Below are positions 10,120-17,659 of a stretch of DNA of 64,000 nt, one piece after another. A model generated the notes under the pieces. It did no database searches. It had not been told where the DNA came from and saw only the letters and a list, made by a program, of their open reading frames with translations. Source of the stretch: CAZSDU01 sp963662525 (GTDB taxonomy: Bacteria; Bacteroidota; Bacteroidia; Bacteroidales; FEN-979); contig OY759717.1 in NCBI GenBank assembly GCA_963662525.1, positions 2,232,001 to 2,296,000 of the forward strand, written 5' to 3'. Position 1 is the stretch's first letter. The number at the start of each line of letters is the position of its first letter. The position numbers were made by a program, and so were the translations under genes.

Positions 10120-10143
10120 AATATAAATAACGTTTTTAAAGTA

Positions 10144-10151
10144 CAAAGATA
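10144..10151 (-). promoter_or_regulatory. Putative -7 element for the adaptor-RND operon
   Basis: On the minus strand TATCTTTG matches TAnnTTTG, 24 bp upstream of the adaptor ATG at 10119. It supports the shorter adaptor start. Confidence 0.5.
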
Positions 10152-10214
10152 GAAATTTCCCGATCTTAAAAAACTTTTCAAGTGAAAATCGTTTCCATGG
10201 ATAAATTTTCGTGA

Positions 10215-10247
10215 ATGGAAAACTTTTTTCAATAAAAAGTTTTCCAT
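10215..10247 (+). promoter_or_regulatory. Perfect 14-bp inverted repeat, candidate TetR operator
   Basis: ATGGAAAACTTTTT at 10215-10228 is repeated exactly in reverse complement at 10234-10247, with a 5-bp spacer. It lies between the divergent adaptor-RND and TetR genes and covers the expected -33 region of the TetR promoter (-7 box at 10260-10267). A partial half-site (GTTTCCAT) occurs at 10191-10198. TetR proteins bind such dyads, so autoregulation is likely. A transcription terminator is less likely since no gene ends here. Confidence 0.55.
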
Positions 10248-10259
10248 GTTTCATTTTTT

Positions 10260-10267
10260 TATATTTG
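10260..10267 (+). promoter_or_regulatory. Putative -7 element for the second TetR gene
   Basis: TATATTTG matches TAnnTTTG and ends only 4 bp before the ATG at 10272. Transcription would begin at or very near the start codon, so the mRNA may be leaderless. Confidence 0.5.
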
Positions 10268-10271
10268 CAAT

Positions 10272-10895
10272 ATGGAATCGAAGACATTACATATTCTGGA
10301 GCAGGTAAGGAGACTCTATCAAAGATATGGGATAAAAAGTATTACCATGGATGATGTGGCGAAAAACCTGAATATCTCAAAAAAAACCGTGTATGAGCAT
10401 TTCAAGGATAAAGAGGATCTTGTCAGAAAAGTGATGGTGCTTGAACATGAGCATCAGTGTGCCTTCATGGATGAAATTGAAAAGAAAAATCTCAATGCCA
10501 TCGAGGAATTGTTTGAAGTTTATAAAATGATCAATGACATGTTTAAGGATTATAATCCTTCGATGGAATATGACATCAGGAAGTATTATCCTGATTTATC
10601 GGCAAAGATCAAGGAAGCCAGAAGAAAAAAAATGTACGATTCTGCGTTGAAAAATTTGAATAAGGGTAAAAAAGAGGGTCTGTATAGAAAGGAAATAAAT
10701 TCGAAGATCATTGTCAAATTGCACGTTTTCAGGACGGAAAATTTATTTGAAAACGATCTGTTTTCTATTGATGAACTTACTTCATTCAAGGTTTTTCATG
10801 AAATTTTTGTTTATCATTTGCAGGGTGTTTTGAGTCAAAAAGGGAGGACTTTTTTCGAGGCAAATTTCGAGAAATTTAAATATCACCTAGTTTGA
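10272..10895 (+). CDS. TetR/AcrR-family transcriptional regulator (copy 2)
   Basis: 207 residues with an N-terminal HTH at about 8-55 (RYGIKSITMDDVAKNLNISK then KTVYEHFKDKEDLVRKV) and a helical effector domain containing NPSMEYDIRKYYPDLS. It is a paralogue of the regulator at 3541-4170, similar along the whole length. It is divergent from the adaptor-RND operon, the usual arrangement for a local repressor, and the inverted repeat at 10215-10247 is the likely operator. The next in-frame ATG would remove the first HTH helix, so the start at 10272 is kept in spite of its closeness to the -7 box. Confidence 0.88.
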   Translation: MESKTLHILEQVRRLYQRYGIKSITMDDVAKNLNISKKTVYEHFKDKEDLVRKVMVLEHEHQCAFMDEIEKKNLNAIEELFEVYKMINDMFKDYNPSMEYDIRKYYPDLSAKIKEARRKKMYDSALKNLNKGKKEGLYRKEINSKIIVKLHVFRTENLFENDLFSIDELTSFKVFHEIFVYHLQGVLSQKGRTFFEANFEKFKYHLV

Positions 10896-10955
10896 TCCTT
10901 TATCCAGTTTTTGTTTTTCTTCATATTAAAAAGTACATTTATATAGAAATCAAAA

Positions 10956-11501
10956 ATGAATGAAAAAATGACTGCAGATGAGGACATTATTAAAGGGTGT
11001 CTTCATAAGGATGCTAAATCCCAGGAATCATTTTATCATTGTTTTGCTGGAAAAATGTACGGAATTTGTCTTCGATATGCATCCAATCCAATGGATGCTG
11101 AAGATATTCTTCAGGAGGGGTTCATTAGGGCTTTCAGTAATCTTCACCATTTTCGGTTTGAAGGTTCAATAGAAGGCTGGGTAAGAAAAATAATGGTCAA
11201 TACAGCTATTAATTTTTATAAGAAGGAAATAAAACTGCAGAATAGCAAAGTTGATTTGAAGAATGCCGATGGGTATGCAACCCTTTGCGAGGATGCATTG
11301 TCTAAATTATCAAAAGAAGATTTACTGATGATCATACATCGTCTTCCGGTTGGCTGCAGAACGGTATTTAACCTATACGTAATTGAAGGGTATACACATA
11401 AGGAAATTGGTTTGATGCTGGGAATCTCTGATAATACTTCTAAGTCGCAATTATTCAGGGCAAAGCGTGCAATACGGAAAGAATTATTAAATTTAGGTTA
11501 A
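10956..11501 (+). CDS. ECF-type RNA polymerase sigma factor
   Basis: 181 residues with the two-domain plan of ECF sigma factors. Region 2 has YGICLRYASNPMDAEDILQE then GFIRAFSNLHHFRFEGSIEG (about residues 33-75), where DAEDILQEGF is the core-binding helix and the following part meets the -10 DNA. Region 4 is near the end (RLPVGCRTVFNLYVIEGYTH then KEIGLMLGISDNTSKSQLFR, about 128-170). An in-frame ATG at 10968 is an alternative start. The next gene, 12 bp downstream, encodes a single-span membrane protein that may be its anti-sigma factor. No promoter target can be named from the sequence. Confidence 0.92.
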   Translation: MNEKMTADEDIIKGCLHKDAKSQESFYHCFAGKMYGICLRYASNPMDAEDILQEGFIRAFSNLHHFRFEGSIEGWVRKIMVNTAINFYKKEIKLQNSKVDLKNADGYATLCEDALSKLSKEDLLMIIHRLPVGCRTVFNLYVIEGYTHKEIGLMLGISDNTSKSQLFRAKRAIRKELLNLG

Positions 11502-11513
11502 GCAGAAAAGCTG

Positions 11514-12101
11514 ATGGAAGAAAATATTAATCGTGATAGTATAGAAAGGAAATTCCAGGAATCATTTGCCGGATATGAGTCACCCCCGCCTGGGAGGATT
11601 TGGCCTCAGTTAAAAGAACAATTGCATCCGGAGCCTCGTTTTGACGGACTTTGGTCTTGGATAAGCCGGCTTCCTGAATCTTCACCCCGGTTCTTCAGAC
11701 TTTCTATCGGCACGATAGCAGCTGTTGTTGTTTTATTTCTTACCCTTGTTTGGTTTGCTTCTGTCGAGCGCTATTCACTTCGCGGACATGCTTATTCTGG
11801 CGAAGTAAGGTTATGTAAGGGAACGGCCTATTTATTTGCCATAAAAGATAAAACCAAACCTTATGATTCCCTTCAAAATATTCGTTCTTCTGATATTGAT
11901 GAAAATGGTTTTTATCAATTCTCTCAATTAGAACCCGGCCGTTACCTTGTCAGGATCTCTCCACTTGAAAACACGGAAGGGCATAAAAAATTTCACCCTT
12001 CCTGGTATGACCAGCAGATCAAGCCGGATTCTGCTCATTTGATACTGATTAAAACGGAGGATTTAACTGTAGATGTTCATTTATTACCAAGAATGCCTTA
12101 G
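11514..12101 (+). CDS. Single-pass membrane protein, candidate anti-sigma factor
   Basis: 195 residues. The N-terminal 60 residues are cytoplasmic and polar with KFQESFAGYESPPPGRIWPQ, a segment like those seen in Bacteroidota anti-sigma partners. One TM segment follows (about 64-84, IGTIAAVVVLFLTLVWFA). The remaining 110 residues are extracytoplasmic and look like a small beta-sandwich of the carboxypeptidase-regulatory type (LRGHAYSGEVRLCKGTAYLF; FYQFSQLEPGRYLVRISPLE). There is no zinc-type HxxxCxxC motif. Position directly behind the ECF sigma gene supports, but does not prove, an anti-sigma role. Confidence 0.6.
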   Translation: MEENINRDSIERKFQESFAGYESPPPGRIWPQLKEQLHPEPRFDGLWSWISRLPESSPRFFRLSIGTIAAVVVLFLTLVWFASVERYSLRGHAYSGEVRLCKGTAYLFAIKDKTKPYDSLQNIRSSDIDENGFYQFSQLEPGRYLVRISPLENTEGHKKFHPSWYDQQIKPDSAHLILIKTEDLTVDVHLLPRMP

Positions 12102-12110
12102 TACCGGATT

Positions 12111-12569
12111 TTATAGATTGTCTGAGGCATACCATTCGGCATAAGAATTTGAGGTTTCACGTAGTCTCAGGCTATGTAATTTAATATCAGGAGGTAATAC
12201 CTTCCTAATACGATCTGCAAAATCGATCAACAAGTTTTCACTGGTAGGCTGAAAAGGTAATATCTTAATATTGGTAAAAGGTTCTCCGATATTTTTGAGA
12301 TCTGCTTCCGGATTATCTGTACTGAGTAACAAGGCATGATCCAGAGGATCTGTGATGTTTTCTCTGATGAGTTTTTTCAGATCTCCAAAATCCATGACCA
12401 TACCCAGTTTTGGAGAGTCATTACAGATAACGGGTGTTCCGCTGATAGTTACAGATAGGGAATAGGAGTGACCGTGAACATTTCTGCAAGGTCCGTCATA
12501 TCCTTTTAAGGCATGAGCTGATTCAAAGCGGAATTCCTTTGTAACTCTAATTGTTGCGTTGGTATTCAT
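12111..12569 (-). CDS. queD: 6-pyruvoyl-tetrahydropterin synthase / QueD family (copy 1)
   Basis: 152 residues of the T-fold PTPS/QueD family. Zinc ligands H19 (FESAHALKG) and H32/H34 (NVHGHSY) are present, with the catalytic C28 in GPCRNVHGH, and the later DHALLL and ETSNSYAEWY motifs. QueD (6-carboxy-tetrahydropterin synthase) acts in preQ0/queuosine synthesis on dihydroneopterin triphosphate, the product of FolE. The gene is last in the tnaA-fRMsr-mntP-queD run (38 bp after mntP). A second family member is at 26627-27043; which one serves queuosine cannot be settled from sequence alone. queC and queE are not in the window. Confidence 0.85.
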   Translation of the reverse strand: MNTNATIRVTKEFRFESAHALKGYDGPCRNVHGHSYSLSVTISGTPVICNDSPKLGMVMDFGDLKKLIRENITDPLDHALLLSTDNPEADLKNIGEPFTNIKILPFQPTSENLLIDFADRIRKVLPPDIKLHSLRLRETSNSYAEWYASDNL

Positions 12570-12607
12570 GATATTAAGGTATGGAGTTAATCAATTGAGG
12601 GTGATCT

Positions 12608-13168
12608 TTAAATGATTTCCAGGTGTTCGAGGACGATTTTTAAACCGATCCCTATCAGGACAATGCCCCCCAACCTTTCGGCCCAGCGTGCTGGAAGAAA
12701 TGTTGTTTTTTCTCCCAATTTCGCACCAAAAGCTGAAACAAGAAAAGTTGTTAGTGTAATTATACCAGCTGCTTCCAGAATATTTACTTGGATAAATCCG
12801 AAAGAGATACCCATGATGAGTGCATCGATGCTTGTTGCGACTGATAAACTGAGGAGAATATTGATTTTTCGGATATCTACCATTTTTTTCTCCTCTGAAT
12901 CTTTGGATGATTGAAGGATCATTTTTAAACCGATAAACGTTAAGATTCCAAAAGCAATCCAATGATCAATGGCTGAGATAAATATTTGTAAACTATTTCC
13001 GATCAACCATCCTATCAAGGGCATTAAACCTTGAAAAAGTCCAAAAAATAGAGCCATCCTGAAAATCTCCCTCCAGGTTAGTTTCTGAGAAGTTCCGAAG
13101 CTCAGTGAAACAGCGAAACAGTCCATAGAAAGGCCAACGGCAATAAGAAGAATATCCAGAAGGTTCAT
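12608..13168 (-). CDS. mntP: MntP-family manganese efflux pump
   Basis: 186 residues with six TM segments in two related halves. Each half has the family aspartate motif: GLSMDCFAVSLSFG (about 13-26) and ATSIDALIMGISFG (about 111-124). MntP exports Mn2+ across the inner membrane. The start is 3 bp downstream of the stop of the GAF-domain gene, and queD follows 38 bp later, so it is mid-operon. I see no yybP-ykoY-like manganese riboswitch before it, and such control is unlikely here inside an operon. Confidence 0.9.
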   Translation of the reverse strand: MNLLDILLIAVGLSMDCFAVSLSFGTSQKLTWREIFRMALFFGLFQGLMPLIGWLIGNSLQIFISAIDHWIAFGILTFIGLKMILQSSKDSEEKKMVDIRKINILLSLSVATSIDALIMGISFGFIQVNILEAAGIITLTTFLVSAFGAKLGEKTTFLPARWAERLGGIVLIGIGLKIVLEHLEII

Positions 13169-13171
13169 GGA

Positions 13172-13630
13172 TTAGAAAATAAGTTCAAGGATTCTCTCAA
13201 GAAAAAAGGCATCAGTTTCATCGAATGAATTCAGGGATTCACTATCAACATCCAGAACTCCGACAATTTCATCTGATTTGTTCCGGAGAGGAACAACAAT
13301 TTCTGACCGGGATCTTGAGTCACAGGCGATATGTCCGGGAAACAGATGGACATCTGGAACGATAATGGTTGTTTGCTGATCGATGCAAGCCCAGCAGACA
13401 CCTTTGTGAGCTTCAAGTACCTGGCAGGCTAGTGGCCCCTGGTAAGTTTTAACGATGAGGTTTCCATTCCTGAGGCCATAGAATCCTGTCCAGAAGAAAT
13501 AATCAATTTTATGATGGAGTACTGCGATCACTGTGGTCATCCTGGCATCGGGGTCGGACGTCTTTTTCATTAATGCTTCCAGTTGTTCGAAAAGACGCTG
13601 GTAGCGGGCTTTCTTTTTTTGTGGATCCAT
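13172..13630 (-). CDS. GAF-domain free methionine-(R)-sulfoxide reductase
   Basis: 152 residues, one GAF domain. It matches fRMsr (YebR/MsrC-type) enzymes: FFWTGFYGL, GPLACQVLEAHKGVCWACID and FPGHIACDSRSRSEIVVPL. C69, C79 and C103 keep the 10- and 24-residue spacing of the three redox cysteines of E. coli fRMsr, so it should be active; an additional C82 is present. It reduces free Met-R-sulfoxide in the cytoplasm, using thioredoxin. It follows tnaA by only 5 bp and precedes mntP by 3 bp, which points to one transcript. Confidence 0.9.
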   Translation of the reverse strand: MDPQKKKARYQRLFEQLEALMKKTSDPDARMTTVIAVLHHKIDYFFWTGFYGLRNGNLIVKTYQGPLACQVLEAHKGVCWACIDQQTTIIVPDVHLFPGHIACDSRSRSEIVVPLRNKSDEIVGVLDVDSESLNSFDETDAFFLERILELIF

Positions 13631-13635
13631 TAAAA

Positions 13636-15009
13636 TCAGGCTAAATCGAGTTCGACAGTGAAATGACGCATGATTGGTGCTTCTTTCACAATTTTTAAGC
13701 CGTGTTTAATTTCATTCCTGCGGTCGAAGATGTTTTTCAGAGCAACAGCTACAACATCCATATGATTGTTTGTGTAAACTCTTCTGGGGATGGCAAGGCG
13801 CATCAGTTCCAAGGCAGGGTATCGGTTTTCACGGGTTACAGGATCCCGGTCAGCAAGTATTGCACCTATTTCAACGCCCCGCACACCCGCTTCCCTGTAT
13901 AATTCCACAGCCAGGGTTTGCGATTGAAACTCTTCTTTGGGTAAATGAGGAATAAAACGCTTGGCATCGACAAAAATAGCATGACCGCCAATGGGTTGCT
14001 GAATTGGAATGCCAAAGTCCATCAGCTTTCCTCCAAGGTATTCTACTTGTCTGATTCTGGATTCAAGGTAATCAAAATCAGTGCCTTCATGCAAGCCCTG
14101 CGCCAGTGCATTCATGTCGCGTCCCGACATTCCTCCATAGGTAATAAAGCCTTCAAACATGATATTATATACACTGGCCTTGCGATGCAGTTCCAGATCG
14201 TGCATGGCAATAAACCCACCCATGTTGACAATGGCGTCTTTTTTTGCACTCATGGTCATGACATCAGCAAACGAGAACATTTCTTTGACGATTTCTTTGA
14301 TGGACTTGCCGTCATATCCCTTTTCTCTCAGTTTGATAAAATAAGCATTTTCAGCAAACCGGGCTGAGTCAAATACTACCAGTTTTCCGTAACGGTCTGC
14401 AATCTCCCTGACCATTTTTAAATTCTCAATTGATACAGGTTGTCCACCGGAAGAATTACATGTAACAGTAACAATTATAAAGGGAATGCGGGAGGAATGA
14501 ACTTTCAGAACATTTTCGAGCTTTTCCGGATCTACGTTTCCTTTGAATGGATGGTTTAGGGTTGTATCAAATGCTTCATCAATAGTACAATCAACCGCAA
14601 ATGCTTTACGGAATTCAATATGTCCCTTGGTAGTATCAAAATGTGAATTACCCGGGATAATATCACCTTCTTTAATAAGGACAGAAAACAAAACGTTTTC
14701 TGCCGCCCTTCCCTGGTGTGTTGGAAGAAAGTGCTCAAATCCGGTAATATTGAGAATGGCGTCCTTCATTTTAAAATAGGAAGATGCACCGGCATAACTT
14801 TCATCCCCAAGCATCAATTCAGACCATTGACGGTCGCTCATCGCACCTGTTCCGGAATCGGTCAGAAGATCAATAAAAACATGTTCACTTTTCAACCTGA
14901 AAAGGTTATACCTGGCTTCTTTTATCCATTGTTCACGTTCTTTACGACTGCTTCTTCGGATGGGTTCAACCATCTTGATGCGGTATGATTCAGCGAAGGG
15001 TAATTCCAT
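13636..15009 (-). CDS. tnaA: Tryptophanase (tryptophan indole-lyase)
   Basis: 457 residues of the beta-eliminating PLP lyases: DSGTGAMSDRQWSELMLGDE, the THQGRAAE phosphate-site loop, and SAKKDAIVNMGG, which holds the PLP lysine. Tryptophanase and tyrosine phenol-lyase are close. Here FDTTKGH carries the aspartate (Asp137 in E. coli TnaA; Thr124 in TPL) and GVRGVEIG replaces the GVRSMERG that holds the TPL substrate Arg381, so tryptophanase is preferred. It cleaves Trp to indole, pyruvate and ammonia. I choose the ATG at 15009 over 15036 because a -7 box at 15034-15041 covers the earlier one. There is no TnaC-like leader peptide. It heads a run with fRMsr, mntP and queD. Confidence 0.9.
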   Translation of the reverse strand: MELPFAESYRIKMVEPIRRSSRKEREQWIKEARYNLFRLKSEHVFIDLLTDSGTGAMSDRQWSELMLGDESYAGASSYFKMKDAILNITGFEHFLPTHQGRAAENVLFSVLIKEGDIIPGNSHFDTTKGHIEFRKAFAVDCTIDEAFDTTLNHPFKGNVDPEKLENVLKVHSSRIPFIIVTVTCNSSGGQPVSIENLKMVREIADRYGKLVVFDSARFAENAYFIKLREKGYDGKSIKEIVKEMFSFADVMTMSAKKDAIVNMGGFIAMHDLELHRKASVYNIMFEGFITYGGMSGRDMNALAQGLHEGTDFDYLESRIRQVEYLGGKLMDFGIPIQQPIGGHAIFVDAKRFIPHLPKEEFQSQTLAVELYREAGVRGVEIGAILADRDPVTRENRYPALELMRLAIPRRVYTNNHMDVVAVALKNIFDRRNEIKHGLKIVKEAPIMRHFTVELDLA

Positions 15010-15033
15010 GACAGAGAGCTTGTATATATTAAG

Positions 15034-15041
15034 CAAAGGTA
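15034..15041 (-). promoter_or_regulatory. Putative -7 element for the tnaA operon
   Basis: TACCTTTG on the minus strand (followed by C) matches TAnnTTTG and lies 24 bp before the ATG at 15009. Confidence 0.55.
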
Positions 15042-15076
15042 GGAATTTTTTTCAACTCTTTTTTTTTTCGTAACTC

Positions 15077-15108
15077 CTTGTCTAATTGGTAAAATTCATG
15101 TAGGTTTG
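15077..15108 (+). promoter_or_regulatory. Putative promoter of the ptb-permease-buk operon
   Basis: The -7 box TAGGTTTG is at 15101-15108 and a -33-like CTTG at 15077-15080 is 20 bp upstream, the usual spacing in Bacteroidota. It leaves a leader of roughly 55-60 nt before the ATG at 15172. Confidence 0.5.
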
Positions 15109-15171
15109 CCATTCACGATTCCATTATTAAAAACATATCAACGTAAATTTTTTTTAGGAGGAACAACTGCT

Positions 15172-16101
15172 ATGACTGAACAAAACAAAGAAACTAAAAA
15201 TGCTTTTCTGACGAAGCTTGCCGACCTGAATGAACTGGCAAAAAAATCCCGTAAGAAGAAACTTGCCGTGGCTGTAGCTCATGATGAACATTGTCTGGAA
15301 GCCATTTGCGCCGTAGATAAAATGGGGTTGGTTGAAGCCATTCTTGTTGGAAATGAAAAAAAGATCAAGGAAATTGCTGTCAAACTGAAGCTGGATGTCA
15401 GTGGGATGAAGATCATCAATGAGGAAGTAGATGCCAATTCCGTTAAAATTGCCGTAAAAATGGTCCGTGAAAAGGAGGCTGATGTGCTGATGAAAGGCAA
15501 TGTCCCTACAGCTATTTTTCTGCGGGGAGTGCTGGATAAGGAAGTGGGATTGCGTAAAGGTGATGTGCTTTCGCATTTTGCCTTATTTGAAGTGCCTACC
15601 TACCATAAATTGCTGGGTTTAAGTGATGCGGCAATGATTCCCAATCCTGATTTTAAAACTAAAATAGCCATCATCAATAATTCTGTGGAATTCATGAATA
15701 AGCTGGGCTATGCCAAACCCAAGGTAGCTGTCCTTGCTGCAGTTGAAATGGTTAATGAGGCAATGCCGGCTACTCTGGATGCTGCATTGTTATCAAAAAT
15801 GAACCAGCGTGGCCAGATTAAAAACTGTATTATTGATGGTCCCTTGGCATATGACAATGCAGTAAGTGCGGCCAGTGCAAAGCATAAAGGTATTGTCAGT
15901 GATGTTGCAGGAGATGCTGATTTACTGATTGTTCCCGATATTGAAGCCGGAAATATTTTGTATAAAGCATACGGATTCTCGGCCAATGCCAAACTTGCTG
16001 CATGTGTTCTGGGAGCTGCTGCTCCAATAGTTCTTACTTCACGTTCAGATACTGAAGAGTCAAAACAAGCCTCCATTGTAATGGCTGCAGCAATCAGTTA
16101 A
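15172..16101 (+). CDS. ptb: Phosphate butyryltransferase (phosphotransbutyrylase family)
   Basis: 309 residues. The start at 15172 has a strong AGGAGG at 15155-15160, better than the in-frame ATG at 15106, which lies inside the promoter. The PTA/PTB fold is shown by MKGNVPTAIFLRGVLDKEVG, LSHFALFEVPTYHKLLGLSD, IIDGPLAYDNAVS and LIVPDIEAGNILYKAYGF. It exchanges CoA of butyryl-CoA (or branched acyl-CoA from amino acids) for phosphate. Length and the single domain fit Ptb, not the long Pta. It is first in an operon with an amino-acid permease (10 bp gap) and butyrate kinase, which uses its product. Confidence 0.9.
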   Translation: MTEQNKETKNAFLTKLADLNELAKKSRKKKLAVAVAHDEHCLEAICAVDKMGLVEAILVGNEKKIKEIAVKLKLDVSGMKIINEEVDANSVKIAVKMVREKEADVLMKGNVPTAIFLRGVLDKEVGLRKGDVLSHFALFEVPTYHKLLGLSDAAMIPNPDFKTKIAIINNSVEFMNKLGYAKPKVAVLAAVEMVNEAMPATLDAALLSKMNQRGQIKNCIIDGPLAYDNAVSAASAKHKGIVSDVAGDADLLIVPDIEAGNILYKAYGFSANAKLAACVLGAAAPIVLTSRSDTEESKQASIVMAAAIS

Positions 16102-16111
16102 AACCAAAAAC

Positions 16112-17647
16112 ATGTCCAGCAAGCTTTTTCAAACTAAATCGCTACAGGCACTCCTTGATGAGGCTGCAGATCCGAAAAATGGTTTTAAAAAGGCACTAAC
16201 AGCAACCAACCTCACAACCCTTGGGATTGGAGCCATTATTGGTGCCGGAATATTTGTTCTTACCGGTCAAGCTGCTGCACAGTATGCTGGTCCCGCTATT
16301 GTGATTTCGTTTATTATTTCAGGAATTGCCTGTGCCTTTGCTGGCCTATGCTATGCAGAATTTGCCTCTATGATTCCGATCGCTGGCAGTGCATATACCT
16401 ATGCATATACAACCCTGGGGGAATTTCTGGCATGGATTATTGGCTGGGATCTTATCCTTGAGTACCTGTTCGCGGCATCGACTGTAAGTGTCGGCTGGTC
16501 GGGATACATTGTCAGTTTTTTAAGGGATTTCGGGATCAATCTGCCTGCCGCAATTTGTTATGCTTCAGGTACAGACCTCATTCAACTTCCCGATATCGGG
16601 TGGGTGCAAAAGACGCCTGAACTGATCAAACACTTGCTTAGTAAAGGGTTGGATCCTATCAACCTTCCACAGGCGGATGCCATTTTAAACATTCCAGCCA
16701 TGTTCATAATTGGCATTATTTCTCTTTTATTGGTTGTTGGCATCAAAGAATCAGCACACTTCAATAATGTGATGGTGATTACCAAGGTGGGGGTGATCAT
16801 CCTCTTTGTTATCATTGGTTTCTTCTTTGTGAAAAACATCAACTGGCATCCTTTTATTCCAAAAAATACGGGTGAATGGGGGCATTTTGGCTGGTCCGGA
16901 ATATTCAGGGCAGCCGGGGTAATCTTTTTTGCCTATATCGGGTTTGATGCGGTTTCTACTGCTGCCCAAGAAGCAAAAAACCCACAGAAACATATGCCCA
17001 TTGGTATTTTAGGTTCACTTGCCGTTTCAACTATTCTTTATATCCTTGTTGCCGTTGTGCTCACCGGGATTGTTGCTTATCCCGAATTGCTGGTTCCTGA
17101 TCCTGTAGCAGTAGGAGTAAATGCAATGGGTGCGAAGCTTTTCTGGCTCCGGCCGATTGTAAAAATTGCTGCTCTTGCCGGTCTAAGTTCAGTGATCCTT
17201 GTGATGCTGATGGGTCAGCCAAGGATTTTTTATTCCATGTCAAAGGATGGATTGCTTCCAGGGATATTCAGCAAGGTACATCCCAAATATAAAACTCCTT
17301 ATATCAGTACGCTTTTAACAGGTTGTATAGCCATTATTCTTTCCGGAATACTCCCAATCAGTATTTTAGGTGAGTTGGTTTCCATCGGCACTTTATTAGC
17401 TTTTACTATAGTTTGCATCAGTATTATTTTTCTGCGAAAAAGAAAACCAGATATTCCACGTCCTTTCAGGACTCCCTGGGTGCCTTTAATTCCGATTCTC
17501 GGGGCAGGATTTTGTATGATTCAGATGGCGTCTCTTCCCTTGGACACATGGCTTAGACTTATCATTTGGATGGCTCTGGGGATGATCATATATTTTACTT
17601 ATGGAATCCGAAAGAGTAAGCTTAGAAATTCAAAAAATATTTTATAA
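16112..17647 (+). CDS. APC-superfamily amino acid permease
   Basis: 511 residues with about 12-14 TM segments. The TM1 unwound substrate site reads GIGAIIGAGIFVLTGQAA (about 36-53), and ARG-type features follow (GLCYAEFASMIPIAGSAYTY; GWDLILEYLFAAST; FFAYIGFDAVSTAAQEAKNP). This resembles the cationic amino acid transporter branch (YfnA/CAT-like), but the substrate cannot be fixed. It sits between ptb and buk with gaps of 10 and 12 bp, so uptake of an amino acid is tied to acyl-phosphate energy conservation. Proton-coupled import is expected. Confidence 0.88.
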   Translation: MSSKLFQTKSLQALLDEAADPKNGFKKALTATNLTTLGIGAIIGAGIFVLTGQAAAQYAGPAIVISFIISGIACAFAGLCYAEFASMIPIAGSAYTYAYTTLGEFLAWIIGWDLILEYLFAASTVSVGWSGYIVSFLRDFGINLPAAICYASGTDLIQLPDIGWVQKTPELIKHLLSKGLDPINLPQADAILNIPAMFIIGIISLLLVVGIKESAHFNNVMVITKVGVIILFVIIGFFFVKNINWHPFIPKNTGEWGHFGWSGIFRAAGVIFFAYIGFDAVSTAAQEAKNPQKHMPIGILGSLAVSTILYILVAVVLTGIVAYPELLVPDPVAVGVNAMGAKLFWLRPIVKIAALAGLSSVILVMLMGQPRIFYSMSKDGLLPGIFSKVHPKYKTPYISTLLTGCIAIILSGILPISILGELVSIGTLLAFTIVCISIIFLRKRKPDIPRPFRTPWVPLIPILGAGFCMIQMASLPLDTWLRLIIWMALGMIIYFTYGIRKSKLRNSKNIL

Positions 17648-17659
17648 AGGACACCTACT

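Noticed and set aside
13636..15009. Tyrosine phenol-lyase as the identity of the PLP lyase
   Set aside because: The substrate-site Thr124 and Arg381 of TPL are replaced by the Asp and Ile seen in tryptophanase, so TPL is less likely.
15009..15041. TnaC-like leader peptide before tnaA
   Set aside because: The distance from the expected transcript start to the ATG is less than 20 nt, too short for a leader ORF.
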